Counted from the first letter of the stretch, positions 8,919 through 16,766 are shown. The stretch is 50,029 nucleotides of DNA from Caldilineaceae bacterium SB0661_bin_32 (GCA_009841235.1 VXMH01000069.1:1-50029); one strand, 5' to 3'. Notes: generated by a model from the sequence alone, not told the origin. Numbers and translations are program-made.

Positions 8919-10418
8919 ATGTTTTTTCTCGAAGAGATCGTCATTCAGCTGCTCCTGAACTTCGTCGCCCGCGAAGACCTCAACGCCTTTCTGCGCAACC
9001 CACAACACACCGCCACAATCGTCGGCAGCCTCATCGCCGTATCGGGCGCCCTGCTCGGGACATTCCTGCTCCTGCGCGGCATGTCCCTCACCAGCGACGC
9101 CATCAGCCACACCGTGCTCCTCGGCATCGTCGTCGCCTTCATCCTCATGGGCTCCGTCTTCGGCCAGCATCCCGATCTCTCATCGATCTGGCTCATCGTT
9201 GGCGCGGCCGCGGCCGGCGTGGCCACGGTCCTCCTCACCGAGCTCATCTACCGCTCCGGCCTCGTCAAACAGGATGCCGCCCTCGGCCTTGCCTTCCCCC
9301 TTCTCTTCGCCATAGCCGTCATCCTCGTCTCCCGCGTCGTCAGCGACGTCCATCTCGACGAAGACGCCGTCATGGTCGGCGAGATCGGCGTCGCCTGGGC
9401 CAATACCAACAGCCACTGCCTGAGCGGCTGCGAGTCCGTGACCATCACCCCCGACGACCCCCGGGCCGAACTGACGCGCCAGTGCACAAACTGCCGCAGC
9501 CTGGGCATCAGCCCCCGCGACGAAAAGGCCGAATTCACGGCAATCTGCACCAACTGCGGCCAGTACAGCCCCGCCCAGGCCTGGCAGGCCGGCTTCACAA
9601 AACAGGAGCCGGTCCTCGTCTTCTGGCCCAAATCGATCACCGTCATGGCGGTGCTCACGCTGCTCACCCTTCTCGCCATCGTTCTCTTTTTTAAGGAGCT
9701 GAAACTCTCCACCTTCGACCCGACTCTGGCGGCCGCGCTCGGCTTCCGGCCCACCGTCATGCACTACGGGCTGATGGTCCTGGTCAGCCTCGTGGCTGTC
9801 GGCGCCTTCGACGCCGTCGGCTCCATCCTGGTCGTTGCCTTCTTCATCATCCCGCCCGCCGCCGCCTACCTGCTCACCGACCGATTGCCCCGCATGCTCG
9901 TCTACAGCTCGCTCATCGGCGCAGCCGGCGCGTACAGCGGCTACGATCTGGCGCGGGGCAACCTGCTCGGCATCGCCAATCTCAGCGACGTCCTCGCCGG
10001 GCTCAACGACCTTTTCGGGCTCGGCCTCAGCGAAAGCTGGGACTCCTCCATCTCCGCTTCGATGGTGCTGATGACCTTCTTCTTCTTCCTGGTCGCGTGG
10101 ACTTTTTCGCCCAAGTACGGTCTCGTCTCCACCATGCTTCGGCGCCGCAACCAGCGCCGCAGCTTCGACCACCAGGTCGTCCTCGGCCACATTCACCACC
10201 ACCAGGGGAGCGCCTCCGCCAGCGATGAACTGGCCGCCTCCACGCTCTACCGCCACTTCCGCTGGACACCGGCCAAGATGCAGCGTACACTGCGTCAACT
10301 GCGTGCGCGTAATCTCGTGGAGGTCGAGGACAACCTCGTCTCCCTCACCGGACATGGCGAGATACACGCCCACCAGTTTCGAGAGACGCAGCTGACCAAC
10401 GAGAGCGTTGGAGAGTAA
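8919..10418 (+). CDS. Metal ABC permease with Cys-rich insert and winged-helix tail (499 aa)
   Basis: Second membrane subunit of the importer, in the same frame-tight operon (13-base gap). The permease core is plain (LLRGMSLTSDAISHTVLLGI, LVKQDAALGLAFPLLF, HLDEDAVMVGEI, FKELKLSTFDPTLAAALGF). Two additions are unusual. Between the HLDEDAV loop and the next helix there is an insert of about 70 residues (162-232; DNA about 9402-9615) with six cysteines at 167, 171, 189, 192, 210 and 213, including two CTNC knuckles. After the last helix, about 90 residues form a winged-helix-like domain (STLYRHFRWTPAKMQRTLRQ, LRARNLVEVEDNLVSLTGHG). The two permeases probably form a heterodimer. Confidence 0.85.
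   Translation: MFFLEEIVIQLLLNFVAREDLNAFLRNPQHTATIVGSLIAVSGALLGTFLLLRGMSLTSDAISHTVLLGIVVAFILMGSVFGQHPDLSSIWLIVGAAAAGVATVLLTELIYRSGLVKQDAALGLAFPLLFAIAVILVSRVVSDVHLDEDAVMVGEIGVAWANTNSHCLSGCESVTITPDDPRAELTRQCTNCRSLGISPRDEKAEFTAICTNCGQYSPAQAWQAGFTKQEPVLVFWPKSITVMAVLTLLTLLAIVLFFKELKLSTFDPTLAAALGFRPTVMHYGLMVLVSLVAVGAFDAVGSILVVAFFIIPPAAAYLLTDRLPRMLVYSSLIGAAGAYSGYDLARGNLLGIANLSDVLAGLNDLFGLGLSESWDSSISASMVLMTFFFFLVAWTFSPKYGLVSTMLRRRNQRRSFDHQVVLGHIHHHQGSASASDELAASTLYRHFRWTPAKMQRTLRQLRARNLVEVEDNLVSLTGHGEIHAHQFRETQLTNESVGE
9402..9615 (+). other. Six-cysteine zinc-knuckle-like insert within the second permease
   Basis: Encodes residues 162-232 of the permease. The cysteines are arranged HCxxxC, CTNC, CTNC, the spacing seen in zinc-ribbon or zinc-knuckle sites. 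The first permease lacks it. Metal binding is inference. Confidence 0.6.
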
Positions 10419-10423
10419 TCCAC

Positions 10424-11752
10424 ATGGCAAAACTGAACCGCGCCGCCGCGCCGGACGCGATCGCGCCGGCCCTGCCGGTCACTGCGCTCGGCCTCACCGG
10501 CTACCTCTTCATCGGCACCGCCGCCGTCCTCATTCCGTCGGTGATGCCCTTCATCACCGACGAATACATGGCCACGGGACTCACCCTGACTGCCATCGGC
10601 CTCATCTTTCCGGCCCGCGCCGTCGGCGGCATTCTCGGCAACCTCCTGGCCGGCGTCGCCTCCGACCGGCTCGGCTACAGCAAGCTGGTCTGGATTGCCG
10701 CGCTCGCGCTCGCCGCCTCCATGGTGCTGGTCGCCGGCGCCGGCCTCTGGCTCCTCTTCCTGGCCGGCTTCGCCCTCATCAGCATCGTGCAGGCCTCGCT
10801 CACCACCGGCATCAACGCCATGGTCGCCGACGCCAACCGTGACAGCCGCGCCCGCGCCCTCAACGTCCTGCACGGCGTCTACGCCGTCGGCGCCACCATC
10901 TCCCCCCTCGTCTTCGCCGTCGTCCTTGAGCAGGGCGTCCCCTGGCGCTGGACCATGGCCGCCACCGGCCTCATCTGGCTCTTCTATGGCGCCGGCGCGC
11001 TCCTGCTGGTTCGCCGCGTCTCGCCTTCCACCGCCTCATCTGCCATGCCAGCGGCCCCAGCCGCCGATGAATCTGTGCATGCACAGGATCCAGAACAAAA
11101 AAAGACCCGGCAGGGCGGGGTCATGGCATCAATCCTTTCTTCAGTTTGGGTTGAGCTTCACGATGTCCTCACTGCCAACTTGGGCATGCTGCGCAACGCC
11201 GGCTTCCTTGCACTCTTCCTCATCGCCTTCATCTACAACGGCGTCGCCTTCAGTCTGCTCGGCTGGGTCGCTCTATTCATGCAGGAGTCCGCCGGCTTCT
11301 CTACCTTCTCCTCAATCTCCATGATCTCAGTCTTCTACATCGCCCTGACCGCCGGCCGCTTCCTCTGCGCCGCCTACGCCGAACGCCTCGGCTACGCCGC
11401 CACCCTGCTCATTCTGGCCGCCGGCCTCGCCCTCACCTACCCGCTCGTCATCTTCAGCACAACTGCCGCCCCGCTCGTGATCGGCATCTTCCTCACCGGC
11501 CTCACGCTATCCGGCCTCTTCCCCACCGCCCTTGCCTACGGCACCCGCCTCTACCCGCAGCACAGCGGCGCCGTCACCGGCGTCCTTAACGTCGCCATGA
11601 CCATCGGCACGATGCTCCCGCCCCTCTGGACCGCCATCTTCTCCGACCTCTGGAGCTTCCAAACGGCCCTCGGCATCAACTACTCGATGGCCTTCCTCCT
11701 CCTCGCCGTCTGCGTCTACCTTGCCCGCATTGAACCGCGGACCAAATCGTAG
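10424..11752 (+). CDS. MFS transporter (442 aa)
   Basis: Twelve-helix major facilitator with two six-helix halves joined by a hydrophilic loop at about residues 205-240 (rich in Ala, Pro, Gln, Lys). The first half has the usual loop-2 signature region (GGILGNLLAGVASDRLGYSKLV), the second ALTAGRFLCAAYAERLGY. It begins five bases after the metal permease stop, so it is probably in the same operon, but substrate and any metal link are unknown. The YNxxFSLLGW and SGLFPTALAYGTRLYP segments recall sugar/FucP-like MFS proteins. Confidence 0.85.
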   Translation: MAKLNRAAAPDAIAPALPVTALGLTGYLFIGTAAVLIPSVMPFITDEYMATGLTLTAIGLIFPARAVGGILGNLLAGVASDRLGYSKLVWIAALALAASMVLVAGAGLWLLFLAGFALISIVQASLTTGINAMVADANRDSRARALNVLHGVYAVGATISPLVFAVVLEQGVPWRWTMAATGLIWLFYGAGALLLVRRVSPSTASSAMPAAPAADESVHAQDPEQKKTRQGGVMASILSSVWVELHDVLTANLGMLRNAGFLALFLIAFIYNGVAFSLLGWVALFMQESAGFSTFSSISMISVFYIALTAGRFLCAAYAERLGYAATLLILAAGLALTYPLVIFSTTAAPLVIGIFLTGLTLSGLFPTALAYGTRLYPQHSGAVTGVLNVAMTIGTMLPPLWTAIFSDLWSFQTALGINYSMAFLLLAVCVYLARIEPRTKS

Positions 11753-11775
11753 GGGCACCCCTTGTGGATGCCCCC
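11749..11775. repeat. REP-like palindromic element, copy 2
   Basis: GGGGCA (11752-11757) and TGCCCC (11769-11774) pair around CCCCTTGTGGA. Overlaps the MFS stop codon. Shares the GTAGGGGCANNCCTTGTG core with the element at 4979-5012 (opposite orientation). Confidence 0.55.
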
Positions 11776-11854
11776 GCAGTTGCTAAATTCAAATTGGTGC
11801 AGCACCCTCTAAGTCATCACCGACGCCGCCCACTAAAAACTAAGAACTGACTAC

Positions 11855-12925
11855 TCAAAACCGCCGTTCAAACTCGCCAATCTCCTCCGCCCCATCCAGC
11901 ACGCCGATCTCCAGATGGAACTCCCGCACCTCGCCCGGCCGGATATGCTTCAGATAACCCTCTCTGCGGTTCCAGGCCCGGCCCAACATGCTCACGTTGC
12001 CCGGCTCCACACCCGTCACGTACGTGCCGCGATGGAAATGCTGCCACTGGTTCACGAGCGGAATCTCCGCGATCGGGAACTTCCAGTACAGGCCCAGCCC
12101 CAACCCGTCATTGACCAGCCCGACATGCACGTTTCCATCAGCGTCGGCGACCGGCCTGTGCACGAACACATCGTCGTGGGCCTCCTCCTGCGGCGGCGTG
12201 GCCACCTGGTAGACGTCGGGACCGACCTCTTTATCCTCCAGCCATTCCGTCGTCTTTTCGCTATTGATCAGCAGCCGCGTCCCGCTGTCCAGCACCGGAA
12301 AGCCGGGATTGCAGTGATAGACAAACATCAGCGGCGACGGGTCCACGCTCAGATTCTCGATGCGGTCGTAGATGCGGATCGACTTTTCGCCCAGCACAGT
12401 CGAGATCTCCCGCGTGAGCTCCAGGTTCGTGCCGAAGAACACGGCCTCCCGCATCTTGCCGTGGACGCGCACTACGTACTGCTCGCCCTCCCAGCCCGCG
12501 TTCGCGACCACATTCTTCGCCGGCAGAAACGCCAGCCGCCCGTGCAGCCCCAGCTCCTCGTTCTCCTCCTCCGGGTCCACCTCCGGATGCCCCGTAAACG
12601 TCATCCCGCAGCTCACAGTGAGGCCGCCGAAAAAGCCCCGCAGCCAGCCGTTCCCCTCCGGCTCATAGAACGCCGGCCCGACGTCGCCCGTACTGCTGCG
12701 AAAACAGAGCGACATCCCCTTATAGTGCGCCGACGCAATGTCCAGCGACCGCCCCGGCAACACCGAAAAGCAGAGCCCCGAAGCGTTGAAGACTTCGATC
12801 AGGTCCGAACCCCGCTCGATCCCCTCCACCAGCTCGGCCTTCCGCGCTCCTGCCAGCTGCGACATATCTCCGACCTTGTCCAGCAGCTCCCGGCGGCTAT
12901 AGTCGCGTCCGAAAAGGGTGGTCAT
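11855..12925 (-). CDS. DUF4432 / aldose-1-epimerase-like protein (356 aa)
   Basis: Predicted cytoplasmic sugar-binding protein of the galactose-mutarotase fold (DUF4432). Motifs seen are VLPGRSLDIASAHYKGMSL, the glycine-rich GWLRGFFGGLTVSCGMTF, LHGRLAFLPA and NPGFPVLDSGTRLLI, with the late His/Glu region MFVYHCNPGFP and YVTGVEPGNVS. These match the mutarotase superfamily catalytic area, but the sugar is unknown. The ATG at 12925 is chosen because AAAGGAA lies just upstream; a start at 12970 has no such site. Convergent with the MFS gene. Confidence 0.8.
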   Translation of the reverse strand: MTTLFGRDYSRRELLDKVGDMSQLAGARKAELVEGIERGSDLIEVFNASGLCFSVLPGRSLDIASAHYKGMSLCFRSSTGDVGPAFYEPEGNGWLRGFFGGLTVSCGMTFTGHPEVDPEEENEELGLHGRLAFLPAKNVVANAGWEGEQYVVRVHGKMREAVFFGTNLELTREISTVLGEKSIRIYDRIENLSVDPSPLMFVYHCNPGFPVLDSGTRLLINSEKTTEWLEDKEVGPDVYQVATPPQEEAHDDVFVHRPVADADGNVHVGLVNDGLGLGLYWKFPIAEIPLVNQWQHFHRGTYVTGVEPGNVSMLGRAWNRREGYLKHIRPGEVREFHLEIGVLDGAEEIGEFERRF

Positions 12926-13132
12926 CTTGGTTTCCTTTCTATGGGTGGATTTTGGCGTCAACGATAGCATAGGGTATGAGGACAGGCAAAGACGCCCGTT
13001 GGACTAGAGAATTCACCACCGCATTTCAATCACAATCGTAATCACGAAACATCCAGAAGTCCGCAACCATTTCTGACATCAGGATTCACAAGCACAGAAG
13101 AATGTGAGACAATCCTGCCGTGAGAAGAGATT

Positions 13133-13618
13133 ATGTCCCCCGATTTAACCCGAACTCCAGTCATGGAAGTTACGGAAGAAAAAGAGATCATTGACGCGCT
13201 GAAATCGCACGGTCTCAACGAAGTGGCCGTCCAGGCTTGTCCAACTGAAAGAGATGATCGCCGAAGATCCGGACGAGCCGGACTTGGTGATTGAGTCACT
13301 GCGATCGTTCGCCGAATTCATCATGGAGGAGTCCCACCTTCCAGTTCCAGAGATCGGCGCCGGATCTGAAGGGTTCCTGGAAGCCGAGTGGCGCATTCCC
13401 TCCGGTGGGGGAAGGAAAGCCGCTTCAGACGAGAGCTATTGGGCCGCGGCGACGGAGTACTCGCCATGAAGTTTCTGCCCACCGGCCTCGTCCGCTTCGC
13501 CGCAACTTTGGGCCCAGCCGGGCAGGGCAAAGAACGACTGCGAACCAGCGGGATTCTACCCAGGAACAGTATTCTGCCCGCCCTTCAGACTTTCATTTCC
13601 TGCTTGGCCGTTTATTGA
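13133..13618 (+). pseudogene. Unknown protein, two compensating frameshifts
   Basis: Three successive open pieces appear to be one protein of about 160 residues. Piece one starts at ATG 13133 (EVTEEKEIIDALKSHGLNEVAVQA); near 13235-13240 the frame moves +1 into LVQLKEMIAEDPDEPDLVIESLRSF and on to EAEWRIPSG; at about 13410-13440 it moves -1 into GDGVLAMKFLPTGLVRFAA and GPAGQGKERLR, ending at 13618. The net frame is kept. I have a weak recollection of similar uncharacterised Chloroflexota proteins but no function. Either decayed or affected by sequence errors. Confidence 0.5.
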
Positions 13619-13765
13619 GCGGGCCCGCACTGTCTGACCACTCGCGTTTCTGCCTTTTGAATGCATCATCTACGAAGTATGAGTACTTTGTGGAGGGTGG
13701 AGGCCGTCTACAGTGAAGGGCTGCCTAACCGTCACCTTACAAGCTAAACGTTAAGGATAACCAAG

Positions 13766-14021
13766 TTGAAATCCATCCGGTTTTCCATGCACGCTCTGGA
13801 ACAGGTCAGCCGTCGAGGTGGAATCGAGGACGAGGTAGTCGAGGCGATTCGAACATCCCCGTGGGAACAGGCCGAACGAGGAAGACTTGCCTGCAGCAGA
13901 AAACTTCCCATATGATGGCGAGTGGAATGGCAAGATGTATGCAACGAAGCAGGTTCGGCCGATTTTCGTAGACGAACAGGATGAAATCATGGTCGTAACC
14001 GTCTACATCTATTTCTTCTAA
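13766..14021 (+). pseudogene. DUF4258-type protein, frameshifted
   Basis: Starting at TTG 13766, IRFSMHALEQVSRRG and VVEAIRTSPWEQAERGRL match the DUF4258 pattern (HAxxR...R helix then a turn). After the A4 run at 13900-13903 the frame must move +1 to read NFPYDGEWNGKMYATKQV and IMVVTVYIYFF, the family's C-terminal strands, to a stop at 14019-14021. One extra base in the A run explains it. It is followed 10 bases later by the DUF2283 gene, its usual partner. Confidence 0.6.
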
Positions 14022-14031
14022 GAGAGCTACA

Positions 14032-14295
14032 ATGAAAATAACCTACGATCATGAAGTAGATGCTCTTTACATCCGCTTCACGGACACCACCGTAACCACG
14101 AAATACCTTGAAGATGGCATAGCCCTCGACTACGACGCCTCCAACCATCTCGCCGGCATCGAAATCCTCGACGCCGCCCGGCGCGTGCACAACTCGGAAA
14201 CGCTCAAGCAAGTTGTCTTCGAAAAAGCGCCCTCCCGCGAGATCAAGAACCAGGTCGCAGCCGGGTCCCAATCCCCTCGATCTGCCCATTACTGA
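14032..14295 (+). CDS. DUF2283 family small protein (87 aa)
   Basis: Small protein of the DUF2283 family, often encoded beside DUF4258 proteins in toxin-antitoxin-like pairs. Pattern: MKITYDHEVDALYIRFTD, then LEDGIALDYDASNHLAGIEI. Typical family length is 60-80 residues; the C-terminal 20 residues here are not conserved-looking. Function unknown; the upstream DUF4258 partner is frameshifted, so the pair may be inactive. Confidence 0.75.
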   Translation: MKITYDHEVDALYIRFTDTTVTTKYLEDGIALDYDASNHLAGIEILDAARRVHNSETLKQVVFEKAPSREIKNQVAAGSQSPRSAHY

Positions 14296-14343
14296 CTCCG
14301 GAAGTTCGGTCATTCAGCAACAGGTGAACACCACTTCAGACAT

Positions 14344-14540
14344 CCGCCCTGCGCTCGTAAACACTCGTAATCTCTCGTACAGCGCTCTTACGAGCGCCCG
14401 CCGAGTTCCTTGCGCATCTGCTACCTCGAAAGACCCGTATTGCGCCCTAAATCCACCTCCAGACAACCGCCCAACGCTCGTGAACGCTCGTAAGCACTCG
14501 CACTCTCTCGTACCAAGCTCATACGAACTGCCCACGAGCT
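14344..14540. repeat. CTCGTAA-type repeat cluster with hairpins
   Basis: Seven copies of a CTCGTRA-like heptamer lie in two blocks about 124 bases apart (14354, 14363, 14374 and 14477, 14486, 14497, 14507 approximately). The first block also forms a 9-base perfect inverted repeat, GCGCTCGTA (14351-14359) with TACGAGCGC (14389-14397). The second has a weaker CTCGTA/TACGA pair around 14507-14526. Fills most of the gene-free spacer 14296-14608. Confidence 0.55.
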
Positions 14541-14608
14541 CCCAGCACCCCCACCTTCCTGCAAGTCCTGCTCTGGAAAACCTGGCCCAGATCAAGCTTT
14601 TTTCGATA

Positions 14609-14637
14609 TTGACACGTCCCTCAACCTTGTGTATACT
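14609..14637 (+). promoter_or_regulatory. Near-consensus promoter of the cysteine leader/cysH operon
   Basis: TTGACA (14609-14614), exactly 17 bases, TATACT (14632-14637): all six -35 and five of six -10 bases match. Predicted start about 14644, giving a leader of about 90 bases before the small ORF and about 485 bases before cysH. Confidence 0.8.
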
Positions 14638-14735
14638 GGTTTCCAACCTCACATCAGTGGGGCGAAGCGGTCCGGCAAAGCCCGCTCAAAGGCCTTGCCG
14701 ACGCTTCATATCAGGCTGAGAAGGAGCACAAGGAA

Positions 14736-14885
14736 ATGCGTATCCAAACGTATGACCAACCGAGTCGGGCGACCTCGCCCGGCAGACAATCCCATCTGTC
14801 CCACTCCGGCAAGATTGTCATCTCCTCCTCCTCTAGCTGCTTGTGTACCACCTCCTCCTGTTGTTGCTCCTGTTGTTGTAGCTGA
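14736..14885 (+). CDS. Polycysteine leader peptide upstream of cysH (49 aa)
   Basis: Short ORF starting ATG at 14736 with Shine-Dalgarno AAGGAG at 14721-14726 (9-base spacing) and ending TGA at 14883-14885. The C-terminal 20 residues are SSSSSCLCTTSSCCCSCCCS, with eight Cys codons (six of them within seven codons at 14859-14879) and many Ser codons. It lies between a strong promoter and the APS reductase gene, which makes the sulfide used for cysteine. That is the architecture of an attenuator leader: a ribosome would slow at the Cys run when charged tRNA-Cys is scarce. Polycysteine leader ORFs before sulfur-assimilation genes are established in mycobacteria; one in Chloroflexota is, to my knowledge, not described. 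The peptide itself is unlikely to be the product that matters. Confidence 0.75.
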   Translation: MRIQTYDQPSRATSPGRQSHLSHSGKIVISSSSSCLCTTSSCCCSCCCS

Positions 14886-14914
14886 TTCTCTGACAGGCTC
14901 ATCCAACAGAAACG

Positions 14915-14957
14915 TGCGTCAACCCTGCGTGGACAGGGCGACCAAATCCTAGACGCA
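14915..14957 (+). promoter_or_regulatory. Nested inverted repeat between leader ORF and cysH
   Basis: Outer arms TGCGTC (14915-14920) and GACGCA (14952-14957); inner perfect arms CCCTG (14923-14927) and CAGGG (14934-14938) with a six-base loop. It begins 29 bases after the leader stop. No T-run follows, so if it matters it acts by RNA folding, pausing or Rho-related termination. Confidence 0.5.
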
Positions 14958-15129
14958 CCTCACCGCGATGAGCGCCCGCTAAATCTCTTCACAACTGAAA
15001 CAGTCCCATATCCGTAGCCCCGTTGCCGTGGCGTGCCAACTCTATGCGCGAACCTTTTACCGTTGCGCAGGCACCGTAAACAGAACGTCATCGCGGCTGT
15101 GGATAGGATTAAATATAGAGGAACAGACT

Positions 15130-15855
15130 GTGATTGCTTTTGTGCAGGAAACACTCTCGTTTGATACCTGGCAACCGGACGCTATCAACCACTTCAACCG
15201 CCGCCTGGAAGAGAGTTCCGCAGAAGAGATCCTGGGGTGGGCGATTGATCAGTTCGGGGAAGGCTTCTCGATCGGCTCAGCCTTTGGCGCCAGCGGCATG
15301 GCGCTGATCGACATCGCCTTGCGCATCAATCCCGACGTAGACATCTTCTACATCGACACCGACTACTTCTTCCCCGAAACCCTCGCCCTCATCGAACGCG
15401 CCCAGCGGCACTACAACCGCCCCTTCCGCCGCGTGACCTCCGATATGAGCGTCGCCGAACAGGAGCGGACCCACGGCCCGGACCTCTACCGCAGCAACCC
15501 GGACAAATGCTGCAATATCCGCAAGGTCGCGCCGATGGGAACGGCCCTGTTGGGCAGCACCGCCTGGGTATCGGCCCTGCGCCGCGACCAGTCGCCCACC
15601 CGCGCCGGCACGCCTGTCCTGCGCTGGAACGACAAGTACGGTGTCGTAAAAGTCTCTCCCCTGGTCAAATGGACTGAAGCCGACGTCTGGGCCTATATCC
15701 ATACCCACGACGTCCCCTACAACGAGCTGCACGAGCAGAACTACCCCAGCATCGGCTGCTGGCCTTGCACCCAGGCCGTCCAACCCGGCGGCGACCTGCG
15801 CGCCGGCCGCTGGGTCGGGCTCGACAAGCTCGAGTGCGGACTCCATCTTACCTAG
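15130..15855 (+). CDS. cysH: Adenylyl-sulfate (APS) reductase, [4Fe-4S] type (241 aa)
   Basis: Assimilatory reductase that turns APS into sulfite using thioredoxin-type electrons, in the cytoplasm. PP-loop-like nucleotide site at about residues 45-60 (SIGSAFGASGMALID). Both cysteine pairs of the iron-sulfur type are present: Cys127-Cys128 (KCCNIRK) and Cys210/Cys213 (GCWPC), which favours APS over PAPS as substrate. The catalytic Cys236 sits in ECGLH at the C-terminus. GTG at 15130, with AGAGGAA just upstream, gives the usual length; an in-frame start at 15028 would add an atypical 34-residue lead. Preceded by the cysteine leader and followed by a sirohydrochlorin chelatase, consistent with a sulfur-assimilation operon. 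Confidence 0.9.
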   Translation: MIAFVQETLSFDTWQPDAINHFNRRLEESSAEEILGWAIDQFGEGFSIGSAFGASGMALIDIALRINPDVDIFYIDTDYFFPETLALIERAQRHYNRPFRRVTSDMSVAEQERTHGPDLYRSNPDKCCNIRKVAPMGTALLGSTAWVSALRRDQSPTRAGTPVLRWNDKYGVVKVSPLVKWTEADVWAYIHTHDVPYNELHEQNYPSIGCWPCTQAVQPGGDLRAGRWVGLDKLECGLHLT

Positions 15856-15909
15856 AGCTGGCTCACGTTGGTCGGGTTCCGGCGGCCAACTGCGGCCGAC
15901 CGCGAACCA

Positions 15910-16662
15910 ATGAACAGTATCGTCCTCATCGGTCACGGCAGCCTGCACAGTGACAGCGGCGCCTCCATGATCCGGCTGGCCGCCCGCCTGCGTGAACGCG
16001 GCGCGGCGCCCATCGCCGAAGCAGGCTTCCTCAATTTCAGCCGTCCCACCATCACCGAAGCCGTCGCCAAATGCGTCGGCGCCGGCGCAACCTCGGTCAC
16101 CGTCCAGCCCTATTTCCTCATCGACGGCTTCTACGTCCAGCAGGACCTGCCCGGCGACGTCGCCAAAGTCGCCGCACAGTTCCCCGAACTGACCATCCGC
16201 GTCGCTCCCTGCCTCGGCTTCCACGAAAAGCTGGCCGCCATCGCCCTCGAGCGTCTGCAAGCCGTCGACCCGGAGATGAGCAACGCCAACGGGACGAAAG
16301 CCGCCCTCCTGGTCATGGCCCACGGCACACCCCTGGCGCACGCCAACGAACCGGTCAGACGAATGACCGCCCGGTTACAAGAGAAGACCCGCTACCCCCT
16401 CGCCGCCACCGCCTATCTCGACTGCAACACGCCCCGCATCGCCGGCGCCATCGACAGCCTCGCCGCCCAGGGCGCCCGCAAGATCGTCGCCCTGCCCTAC
16501 TTCCTCCACCGCGGCCGCCACCTCCGCCAGGACCTGCCGCACATTCTCGCCCAAGCCCGCGGCCGCCATCCCGACCTCACCATCCTTGAAGCGCCCCATC
16601 TCGACTACGACCTGCGCCTTGCCGACGTCATCACCGACCGCCTCCGCGAGTTGGCCCGTTGA
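15910..16662 (+). CDS. Sirohydrochlorin chelatase, CbiX/SirB family (250 aa)
   Basis: Inserts Fe or Co into sirohydrochlorin, here most likely iron for the siroheme of sulfite reductase, the step after CysH. Two CbiX repeats are visible: IVLIGHGSLHSDSGASM with His9 and LLVMAHGTPLAHANEPV with His138, plus the second-site regions QPYFLIDGFYVQQDLP and LPYFLHRGRHLRQDLP in which a His/Tyr supports metal insertion. ATG at 15910 places the first motif at the N-terminus; the frame is open upstream to 15868. It follows cysH by 54 bases and probably shares its leader-controlled transcript. Confidence 0.85.
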   Translation: MNSIVLIGHGSLHSDSGASMIRLAARLRERGAAPIAEAGFLNFSRPTITEAVAKCVGAGATSVTVQPYFLIDGFYVQQDLPGDVAKVAAQFPELTIRVAPCLGFHEKLAAIALERLQAVDPEMSNANGTKAALLVMAHGTPLAHANEPVRRMTARLQEKTRYPLAATAYLDCNTPRIAGAIDSLAAQGARKIVALPYFLHRGRHLRQDLPHILAQARGRHPDLTILEAPHLDYDLRLADVITDRLRELAR

Positions 16663-16766
16663 CGGCAGCCTTTCGCCTTTGCACTTAAGGCCAAACCCAT
16701 TGAAAATGTAGCATACACAATTGCTGCAACCGCCTATGATCCACGCTGACCACTGATCACTACACC

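Noticed and set aside
14706..14906. Minus-strand ORFs rich in Gln/Glu opposite the cysteine leader
   Set aside because: They are the complement of the Ser/Cys codon run; no SD and no promoter on that strand.
15028..15129. N-terminal extension of CysH from GTG 15028
   Set aside because: The extension is not like the family and has no SD; GTG 15130 with AGAGGAA gives the usual start.
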